From contig DEXE01000007.1 of NCBI GenBank assembly GCA_002363955.1, forward strand, positions 62,001 to 126,000: DNA of 64,000 nt. Direction: 5' to 3'. The notes under the pieces are model-generated. The model was not told where the DNA came from and did not search any database. It worked only from the letters and a program-made list of their open reading frames with translations. The translations under genes and the position numbers were made by a program. Below are positions 45,232 through 52,256 of this stretch, piece by piece. Numbering within the stretch: position 1 is the first letter of the stretch; each line of letters starts with the position of its first letter. This DNA comes from Methylophaga sp. UBA3192. Lineage in GTDB: Bacteria > Pseudomonadota > Gammaproteobacteria > Nitrosococcales > Methylophagaceae.

Positions 45232-45618
45232 CTAAAAACTAACCAGTACTATCGGCTTTCTGCCTTCATTCAAGAGCAAATTGTAGGTACGGCATGCAGC
45301 ACCAAGTGACATGGTTTCCAGTGAAATACCATGCTCAGCCAATTTGGTGGTGATTTGTAATACTTGAGGAGTTATACCTTCGTCATTCACCATGATGATA
45401 ACGTCAGCATTAAAGGCTTTTATTTTTTCAATGAGAGTGTTGCTTTGCTTCTCAGCCAAAGTTTTCAGATCAAACGTATCAAATACGCCCTCAGGTGACA
45501 GTGTGCAATTGTGGGTTATTCGTTGTTGCGGTTGATTTGGAGCTTGAATCAGTAGAAAGCCGTCGCCATAACTTTTTATTACAAGAGCGTCAGTAACGGC
45601 TTCCTGACTAATTTTCAT
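45232..45618 (-). CDS. Mth938-like domain protein
   Basis: The 128-residue protein matches the Mth938/NDUFAF3-like family (DUF498), with ADVIIMVNDEGITPQVLQITTKLAEHGISLETMSLGAACRTYNLLLNEGRKPIVLV. In animals a relative helps assemble respiratory complex I; the bacterial role is not established. It begins five bases after the ihfB stop and is probably co-transcribed with it. Confidence 0.8.
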   Translation of the reverse strand: MKISQEAVTDALVIKSYGDGFLLIQAPNQPQQRITHNCTLSPEGVFDTFDLKTLAEKQSNTLIEKIKAFNADVIIMVNDEGITPQVLQITTKLAEHGISLETMSLGAACRTYNLLLNEGRKPIVLVSF

Positions 45619-45623
45619 TTCTG

Positions 45624-45914
45624 TTAAAAACCAGCGGCATTATTTACACGATCGCGTAATTCTTTTCCGGGTTTGAAGTGAGGTACATATTTTTCATCAA
45701 GCTTGACGGATTCACCACTTTTTGGATTCCGTCCCACTCTGGGGGGACGATGATGCAGTGTGAAACTGCCAAACCCTCTGATCTCAATACGATCACCACG
45801 TGACAGACAGTCGCTCATCTGTTCAAGAATTAACTTTACCGCTAGTTCAACGTCTCGGTAATTTAATAGAGATTGTTTTTCGGATAGTATTTCTATCAAA
45901 TCAGACTTGGTCAT
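45624..45914 (-). CDS. ihfB: Integration host factor beta subunit
   Basis: The 96-residue DNA-bending protein has the HU/IHF fold: MTKSDLIEILSEKQSLLNYRDVELAVKLI, then RGDRIEIRGFGSFTLHHRPPRVGRNPKSGE with the DNA-inserting proline, and a basic C-terminal part. Its place right after rpsA is the usual gammaproteobacterial arrangement and supports ihfB rather than ihfA or hup. Confidence 0.95.
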   Translation of the reverse strand: MTKSDLIEILSEKQSLLNYRDVELAVKLILEQMSDCLSRGDRIEIRGFGSFTLHHRPPRVGRNPKSGESVKLDEKYVPHFKPGKELRDRVNNAAGF

Positions 45915-45983
45915 AATTTCCTAGATTCCCGGCAGTAGACTTTGGGTTATGCCTTAAACATCAAGGCAGCTGTACAACAAGAA

Positions 45984-46014
45984 AATAAGCATCCGGCTTG
46001 ACCGGATGCTTATT
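45984..46014 (-). terminator. Rho-independent terminator of rpsA
   Basis: The perfect inverted repeat aataagcatccgg-cttga-ccggatgcttatt is followed by T-rich sequence on the minus strand. It lies between rpsA and ihfB. Confidence 0.85.
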
Positions 46015-46024
46015 AATGATCAGA

Positions 46025-47698
46025 TTAGCTATCTTTCTGATTCATTTGTTCTTTCAGCAAATCACCTAAAGTGGTATTGCCGGAACTGACATTGCTGTAC
46101 TCTTTCACTGCTTCGGATTCTTCTTGATCATCCTTCGCTTTGATAGATAGAGTCAGCGTGCGATCCTTACGGGACATTCCTGTAAATTTAGCTTCGACTT
46201 CATCACCGATATTCAGCACTTTGCTGGCATCTTCGATACGTTCACGTGAGATATCAGCAACACGAACATAACCTTCAACACCTTCAGCCAATTCAATTGT
46301 TGCGCCTTTTGCATCAACTGCAGTGACTTTACCGGTAACAACAGTGCCACGTGGGTGTTCAGACAAATAAGCAGAGAACGGATCGTCTTGCAATTGTTTG
46401 ATACCCAATGAAATGCGTTCACGTTCTGGATCAATAGCCAGTACCACGGCTTCAACTTCATCGCCTTTTTTGAAGTCACGAATCAATTCTTCGTTTTCTT
46501 CTTCCCAGGAAATGTCTGACAAGTGAATCAGGCCGTCAATGCCACCATCCAGGCCAATGAAGATACCAAAATCAGTGATGGATTTGATAGCACCACTGAC
46601 TTTATCACCTTTGTTATGAGTCATGGAAAACTCTTCCCAAGGGTTTGTCTGGCACTGTTTGATTCCCAGTGAGATACGACGACGTTCAGCGTCAATGTCC
46701 AGAACCATCACTTCAACTTCATCACCTAAAGTAACCAGTTTTGAAGGGTGAACGTTTTTGTTGGTCCAGTCCATTTCAGACATGTGAACCAAACCTTCAA
46801 CGCCATCTTCGATTTCAACAAAACAACCGTAGTCGGCAATGTTAGTGACTTTACCCTGGATGCGGGTGCTGTTTGGATAACGACGTGCAATATCTTTCCA
46901 TGGATCGTCGCCCAGTTGTTTCAGGCCCAGCGATACACGTTCACGTTCTTTATCAAATTTCAGAACCTGTACATCGATTTCGTCACCGATAGCAACAACT
47001 TCTGAAGGATGTTTAACACGTTTCCAAGCCATATCAGTGATATGCAACAGACCATCAATACCACCAAGGTCAACAAACGCGCCGTAGTCGGTCAGGTTCT
47101 TAACGATACCCTTAACCACTTTGCCTTCTTCCAATGTTTCCAGAAGGGCTTCGCGTTCAACACTGTTCTCAGCTTCCATTATGGCACGGCGAGAAACGAC
47201 GATATTATTACGTGGGCGATCCAGCTTAATCAGTTTGAACTCAAGCTCTTTGCCTTCGAGGTGTGAAGTATCGCGAATAGGACGCACATCAACCAGTGAA
47301 CCTGGCAGGAATGCACGGATGTTTTCCAGATCAACAGTGAAACCACCTTTGACTTTTCCGGAAATGATCCCCATAACCGTTTCATTGGCTTCAAATGCGT
47401 GTTCCAGTCTGATCCATGCTTCAGCCGCCTTGGCTTTTTCACGTGATAACTGCGTTGCACCAAATCCATCTTCCAGTGTTTCCAGAGAAACATCGACCAA
47501 ATCACCAACAGAAACGGTGATTTCACCTTTTTCGTTCATGAATTCGGCAACTGGGATAGCGCCTTCAGATTTCAGACCTGCGTTAACCATAACAACATCA
47601 GGACCGACATTGACTACCGTACCGGTAACAATTTTGCCTGGTTGCATTGGGGTTGCGTTTAGACTCTCTTCAAAGAGATCAGCAAAGCTTTCGCTCAT
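46025..47698 (-). CDS. rpsA: 30S ribosomal protein S1
   Basis: S1 binds mRNA and helps ribosomes initiate on structured leaders. The 557-residue protein has six S1 RNA-binding domains in tandem (for example GKVVKGIVKNLTDYGAFVDLGGIDGLLHITDMAWKRV and the paralogous blocks that follow), the length of E. coli S1. The ATG follows AAGGA at good spacing. It is downstream of cmk, from which it is separated by a terminator-like hairpin and a 14-base palindrome. Confidence 0.98.
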   Translation of the reverse strand: MSESFADLFEESLNATPMQPGKIVTGTVVNVGPDVVMVNAGLKSEGAIPVAEFMNEKGEITVSVGDLVDVSLETLEDGFGATQLSREKAKAAEAWIRLEHAFEANETVMGIISGKVKGGFTVDLENIRAFLPGSLVDVRPIRDTSHLEGKELEFKLIKLDRPRNNIVVSRRAIMEAENSVEREALLETLEEGKVVKGIVKNLTDYGAFVDLGGIDGLLHITDMAWKRVKHPSEVVAIGDEIDVQVLKFDKERERVSLGLKQLGDDPWKDIARRYPNSTRIQGKVTNIADYGCFVEIEDGVEGLVHMSEMDWTNKNVHPSKLVTLGDEVEVMVLDIDAERRRISLGIKQCQTNPWEEFSMTHNKGDKVSGAIKSITDFGIFIGLDGGIDGLIHLSDISWEEENEELIRDFKKGDEVEAVVLAIDPERERISLGIKQLQDDPFSAYLSEHPRGTVVTGKVTAVDAKGATIELAEGVEGYVRVADISRERIEDASKVLNIGDEVEAKFTGMSRKDRTLTLSIKAKDDQEESEAVKEYSNVSSGNTTLGDLLKEQMNQKDS

Positions 47699-47744
47699 TA
47701 TAAATATCCTTGACCCTGTATAGATAACAGAATCGCCCGTTAGA

Positions 47745-47758
47745 CCTGCAAATGCAGG
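47745..47758 (-). promoter_or_regulatory. Palindrome in the rpsA leader
   Basis: The sequence cctgcaaatgcagg is a near-perfect 14-base inverted repeat (six-base arms) about 47-60 bases before the rpsA start. It could be a protein-binding site or part of a leader hairpin used for S1 autoregulation; no consensus was recognised. Confidence 0.35.
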
Positions 47759-47766
47759 AAATTAAC

Positions 47767-47796
47767 AAAAAAACCTAGCTGGACCACCCAACTAAG
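47767..47796 (-). terminator. Terminator or attenuator between cmk and rpsA
   Basis: On the minus strand cttagttgg and ccagctagg form a nine-pair stem (two G-U pairs) with a five-base loop, followed by seven T. It lies 13 bases past the cmk stop. It could end the aroA-cmk transcript or reduce read-through into rpsA. Confidence 0.7.
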
Positions 47797-47808
47797 TACC
47801 CTAATAAA

Positions 47809-48471
47809 TCAGCCAGTTAATGCACTGACTTTTTCTAAAACTGCTTCTATTCCGAGTTGTGTTGAATCCAGAATAACGGCATCATCGGCAGGCCGTAGCG
47901 GCGCTACTTCACGTTGCATATCCCGATCATCACGTTCAGATATTTCAGCTACGAGATCGGAAAGGTTACTATCAATTCCTTTCTCTTTCAACTGCTTATA
48001 TCGTCTCTCCGCCCGAACCTCCGCACTGGCTGTCAGAAAGACTTTAAATGTTGCGTCAGGAAACACTACGGTCCCCATATCGCGACCGTCAGTCACCAAT
48101 CCGGGGGCCTGGCGAAAATCGCGTTGTCTTTGCAATAAAGCTGCACGTACCGCCGGTAATGCGGCAACTTTTGATGCGGCATTACCGGCTTGCTCGGAAC
48201 GAATCAACAGTGAAACATCATCACCTTCCAGGACAACTTGCAGCTGACCATCTTTTAACAGAAACTTTACATCCAACTGTCCAGCCAGTGTTGCCAGCGC
48301 AGTTTCATCGGCTAAGTCAATATGATGTTTCAGGGCGGCTTGTGCAAGAACACGGTAAATCGCTCCACTATCCAGATAATGCCAACCCAGCTTTTCTGCC
48401 ATACGTTGCGCTAAAGTACCCTTACCAGAACCGCTTGGACCATCTATCGTCAAAACCGGTATCTCAGACAT
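47809..48471 (-). CDS. cmk: Cytidylate kinase
   Basis: Cmk phosphorylates CMP and dCMP. The 220-residue protein starts MSEIPVLTIDGPSGSGKGTLAQRMAEKLG with the P-loop GPSGSGKGT and has the family motif LVTDGRDMGTVVFPDATFKVFLTASAEVRAERR. The chosen ATG at 48471 overlaps the aroA stop by eight bases; a longer start would extend into aroA. It precedes rpsA as in E. coli. Confidence 0.96.
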   Translation of the reverse strand: MSEIPVLTIDGPSGSGKGTLAQRMAEKLGWHYLDSGAIYRVLAQAALKHHIDLADETALATLAGQLDVKFLLKDGQLQVVLEGDDVSLLIRSEQAGNAASKVAALPAVRAALLQRQRDFRQAPGLVTDGRDMGTVVFPDATFKVFLTASAEVRAERRYKQLKEKGIDSNLSDLVAEISERDDRDMQREVAPLRPADDAVILDSTQLGIEAVLEKVSALTG

Positions 48472-49801
48472 CGAAAGCATCGATCTGTAAACCACTGTTA
48501 TTTGCTAATTCGACAAAGTTGGGAAAAGAAGTCGCCACATTGGCACAGTCATTAATTTGAATAGCGCCACCTGCTTGTAAAGCGGCCATGGCAAATGACA
48601 TCGCAATGCGGTGATCGCCGTGACTGTCCACTTCACCACTGCCTATCACGCCACCTTCGATAATCATCCCATCTGTTGTTGGCTGTGCATCGATACCCAG
48701 TGCTTGTAAACCATCGGCCATCACCTGAATTCGATCACTTTCCTTGACGCGTAATTCTTCCGCGCCGGTTAAGACTGTGCGACCTTGCGCACAGGCCGCG
48801 GCAATGAATATTGCCGGAAATTCATCAATTGCCAGTGGCACCTGATCTTCTGGAATGTCAATGCCTTTCAATGGTGCATAACGAACACGAATATCGGCAA
48901 CCGGCTCGCCACCGGTGACAGCTTCATTACTCAGGCTGATATCGGCGCCCATTTCACGCAGGATATTGATCACACCAATGCGTGTCGGGTTAACACCCAC
49001 ATGTTGCAAAGTGATATCTGAACCCGGCGCAATTGCCGCACCGACCATAAAGAAAGTAGCCGAAGAAATATCCCCTGGTACATCGATACTAGTGGCGGTT
49101 AATTTGCCGCCACCTTTAATACTGATACGATTACCCTGAACATTCACTGGATATCCCATGCCCTGTAGCATGCGTTCAGTATGATCTCGTGTCAGCGCAG
49201 GTTCAGTTACACAGGTTGTGCCTTCCGCATACATACCGGCTAATAACAGACAGGATTTCACCTGAGCACTGGCCATCGGCAAGTCGTAATTAATAGCCGC
49301 TAATTTATGACCACCATGAATCGTCAGCGGTGGTTTGCCGTCGGTAGTATCAATCTGTGCTCCCATGAGTGCCAATGGATCGGTCACCCGACGCATCGGA
49401 CGGCCTGATAAGGATTTATCCCCACTCATTATCACGTCAAAGGATTGCCCCGCCAGCAGACCACTTAATAAACGGATCGAAGTGCCGGAATTTCCCACAT
49501 ACAAGTCATTTTCGGGTGCCATCAATCCATGCATGCCGACACCATGCACGGTGACTTTGCCGTCGACCGGGCCTTCTATCTTAACTCCCATGGCTCGAAA
49601 AGCAGCCAGTGTAGCCAGCGCATCCTCACCATCAAGAAAACCGCTGATTTCGGTGACGCCCTCAGCCAATGAACCCAGCATGATAGAACGGTGTGAAATG
49701 GATTTATCTCCGGCCACACGAAAACTGCCCGTTAACTGACCACCGGCCTGTACCACAAATTTACGATCCTGTTGCCCGCTCACGCTGTTCATCACTCCCA
49801 C
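48464..49801 (-). CDS. aroA: 3-phosphoshikimate 1-carboxyvinyltransferase (EPSP synthase)
   Basis: AroA makes EPSP in aromatic amino acid synthesis. The 445-residue protein has the N-terminal motif GDKSISHRSIMLGSLAEG, LYVGNSGTSIRLLSGLL, and KESDRIQ near the C-terminal domain, all typical. The start may be GTG 49801 or ATG 49792; the first overlaps the tyrA stop by one base. Downstream it overlaps cmk. Confidence 0.96.
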   Translation of the reverse strand: MGVMNSVSGQQDRKFVVQAGGQLTGSFRVAGDKSISHRSIMLGSLAEGVTEISGFLDGEDALATLAAFRAMGVKIEGPVDGKVTVHGVGMHGLMAPENDLYVGNSGTSIRLLSGLLAGQSFDVIMSGDKSLSGRPMRRVTDPLALMGAQIDTTDGKPPLTIHGGHKLAAINYDLPMASAQVKSCLLLAGMYAEGTTCVTEPALTRDHTERMLQGMGYPVNVQGNRISIKGGGKLTATSIDVPGDISSATFFMVGAAIAPGSDITLQHVGVNPTRIGVINILREMGADISLSNEAVTGGEPVADIRVRYAPLKGIDIPEDQVPLAIDEFPAIFIAAACAQGRTVLTGAEELRVKESDRIQVMADGLQALGIDAQPTTDGMIIEGGVIGSGEVDSHGDHRIAMSFAMAALQAGGAIQINDCANVATSFPNFVELANNSGLQIDAFDV

Positions 49802-50688
49802 TACACTTCACTATTGTCTTTTAGACTTGGATCGGCAAAACGGGTATCTCTGGCCCGCTTGGCCCGTGCAAAAATATCAATAAGATAATCACCATCATCT
49901 TGCCGAATCGCCTGTTCGATCTGATCCAGACCACGTCGGTATTGTTCTAATAATTCTAAAATGGCGTGACGGTTTCCCAGACAGATATCCCGCCACATAA
50001 CGGCATCACTTGAAGCGATACGGGAAAAATCACGGAAACCGCCTGCGGCGTAACGTAATACTTCATCACAGTCATCTCGTTTGGAGAGCATACCCACCAG
50101 ATTGAAGGCTAAAACGTGCGGCAAATGACTGGTCGCAGCCAACACCACATCGTGATGTTCAACTTCCATGTCAAATACGTCGGCACCGGCCTGTTGCCAC
50201 ATTTGACGTACTTGCTCGAGCGCGTTTTTGTCCGTTTCGGCAACTGGGGTTAATACCACGCGATGTTGTTGGTACAGCTCCGCAAACGCTGCAGATGGTC
50301 CACTTTTCTCAGTACCCGCTATTGGATGTCCCGGGACAAAACGGTCAAACTTATCACCTAAAGCCCGACGGGCGGCTTCAACTACCTGATGTTTAGCACT
50401 GCCCGCATCGGTAACAATCGCTTGTGACTTCAGATGAGGAGCCATTTGCTCAAAAACCGTTTGCATCGCGCCCATGGGTACAGCCACAAAGACCATATCC
50501 GCATCTGCGACAGCCTCTTTCAATGAATCAGCTGCATTATCAATAATGCCCAATGCCAATGCTTCATCACGTGCTGCTGCCGATCGTGAATAACCGGTTA
50601 CCTGTTCAACCAGCCCGGCTTTTTTTAATGCCAAAGCCAGTGAACCACCAATCAGTCCAACCCCGATAATTGCCAGTTTTTTAATCAT
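49801..50688 (-). CDS. tyrA: Prephenate dehydrogenase
   Basis: The protein converts prephenate (or arogenate) to the tyrosine precursor using NAD(P). The 295-residue sequence has the dinucleotide fold LAIIGVGLIGGSLALALKKAG and the prephenate-binding region HPIAGTEKSGPSAAFAELYQQHRVVLTP. It is the stand-alone form, not fused to chorismate mutase or to aroA as in some relatives. It overlaps hisC by four bases. Confidence 0.95.
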   Translation of the reverse strand: MIKKLAIIGVGLIGGSLALALKKAGLVEQVTGYSRSAAARDEALALGIIDNAADSLKEAVADADMVFVAVPMGAMQTVFEQMAPHLKSQAIVTDAGSAKHQVVEAARRALGDKFDRFVPGHPIAGTEKSGPSAAFAELYQQHRVVLTPVAETDKNALEQVRQMWQQAGADVFDMEVEHHDVVLAATSHLPHVLAFNLVGMLSKRDDCDEVLRYAAGGFRDFSRIASSDAVMWRDICLGNRHAILELLEQYRRGLDQIEQAIRQDDGDYLIDIFARAKRARDTRFADPSLKDNSEV

Positions 50689-51782
50689 TTGGCCTCTGCA
50701 AGACTATTTTCCAGCGCTTCCAGGCAGCGCTGGTTTTCATGTTCAAGACCAATACTGATGCGTAAATGTGTGGGTAAACCATAACCTGCAACAGGTCTGA
50801 CAATGACACCCTGTTGCAACAGTTTTTCATAAATGTCAGCCGCATGGGTGGCGACATCCACACAGATAAAATTTGCCTTGGAGGGAATATAACTTAGTCC
50901 CAGCTTGTTAAAACCCTCAATATATTGTTGCATGCCTTCGGCATTAACCTGTTTGGCTCGCTGCAGATAATCTTCATCGCCCAACGCCGCAATCGCAGCA
51001 CTCATTGCCAGATGATTGACATTAAACGGCTGGCGCAGACGATTTAATAAATCAGCAATCTCCGGACTTGATAGAGCAAAACCAACCCGCAAACCCGCCA
51101 GACCATAAGCCTTGGAAAAGGTACGGCAAATAATTAAATTAGGAAATTCTTTCAACCAGTCAATGCTGTTCTGTTCATTGTCGCCATACTCAACGTAAGC
51201 TTCATCCAGTACCACAATCACATTGTCTGGAATGGCCTGCAGAAAACCATAAATTTCATTAGCTGCTACATACGTGCCGGTGGGATTATTAGGATTCGCA
51301 ATAAAAACCAGTTTGGTTTTAGGCGTAATGGCTTGCTGCATTGCGGTTAAATCATGGCCGAAATCCTTGGCTGGAACTTCTACCAGCGAAGCACCTATCG
51401 CCTGTGCCACCAATGGATAAACGGCGAAAGCGTGTTGAGAAAATATGACTTCATCAACAGGTGAGACAAAACAACGGGCAATCAACTCTAATACATCATT
51501 GGAACCATTGCCCAAGGTAATCTGCCCGGCATCCAGCTGAAATTTTTCGGCCAAAGCCTGTTTCAATGTAAAGCCATTCCCATCGGGATAACGCGTTAAA
51601 TCGCGGGTCGCCAGCGCAATTGCGGCCAGTGCGGCCTGAGATGGGCCAATCGGACTCTCATTTGAGGCCAATTTAATAACATCTCTTACACCATATTGCC
51701 GCTGCAATTCTTCAATCGGCTTTCCGGGTACATAAGGCTGCAACGCGGCAATGCTATCTACCGCTAAATCACATAGATTCAT
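50685..51782 (-). CDS. hisC: Histidinol-phosphate aminotransferase (HisC-type)
   Basis: The 365-residue PLP enzyme has GYLPGKPIEEL-like N-terminus (here YVPGKPIEELQRQYGV), the aldimine lysine in CRTFSKAYGLAGLRVGFAL, and PNNPTGTY. In this gene cluster, next to tyrA and aroA, it may act on phenylpyruvate and 4-hydroxyphenylpyruvate as well as histidinol phosphate, as proposed for HisC2 proteins. It overlaps lspA by four bases and tyrA by four. Confidence 0.92.
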   Translation of the reverse strand: MNLCDLAVDSIAALQPYVPGKPIEELQRQYGVRDVIKLASNESPIGPSQAALAAIALATRDLTRYPDGNGFTLKQALAEKFQLDAGQITLGNGSNDVLELIARCFVSPVDEVIFSQHAFAVYPLVAQAIGASLVEVPAKDFGHDLTAMQQAITPKTKLVFIANPNNPTGTYVAANEIYGFLQAIPDNVIVVLDEAYVEYGDNEQNSIDWLKEFPNLIICRTFSKAYGLAGLRVGFALSSPEIADLLNRLRQPFNVNHLAMSAAIAALGDEDYLQRAKQVNAEGMQQYIEGFNKLGLSYIPSKANFICVDVATHAADIYEKLLQQGVIVRPVAGYGLPTHLRISIGLEHENQRCLEALENSLAEAK

Positions 51783-52246
51783 TTTTGCTCCGCTGGTTTT
51801 CTGAAACTATCCAAAATCAACAACACAGCACCGATACAAATGGCTGCATCAGCAACATTAAATGCCGGCCAATGATAGGTACCGAAATATATATCAATAA
51901 AATCAATTACATACCCATAGAAAAACCGGTCAAGCACATTACCAATTGCACCACCGATAATCAGTGAAATCGCTATCGCTTCCACTTTTGCCTGCGCCTT
52001 AAGACGGGACAGCCAAATAATTAATACGATTGAAACGGACACCGCCAGCCCGATAAAAAACCAGCGCTGCCAGCCACCGGCACCTGCCAGAAAACTGAAT
52101 GCTGCACCGCTATTGTGTGCCAAAGTAAAATTGAAATACGGCATCACGGCAACGGTTTGGTATAACTCCAGCCAATTAGCCATGACCACCTTGGTCAGTT
52201 GATCCAATATAATGATCAACACACTTACCCATAACCACTTCAACAT
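51779..52246 (-). CDS. lspA: Lipoprotein signal peptidase
   Basis: LspA removes signal peptides from lipoproteins in the inner membrane. The protein (155 residues) has four membrane segments and the two catalytic aspartate motifs GNVLDRFFYGYVIDFIDIYF and FNVADAAICIG. The start is ATG 52246, with GAGG eight bases upstream and ten bases after the ileS stop; a longer frame overlaps ileS. The ileS-lspA pair is widespread. Confidence 0.95.
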   Translation of the reverse strand: MLKWLWVSVLIIILDQLTKVVMANWLELYQTVAVMPYFNFTLAHNSGAAFSFLAGAGGWQRWFFIGLAVSVSIVLIIWLSRLKAQAKVEAIAISLIIGGAIGNVLDRFFYGYVIDFIDIYFGTYHWPAFNVADAAICIGAVLLILDSFRKPAEQK

Positions 52247-52256
52247 AGTAACTGCC

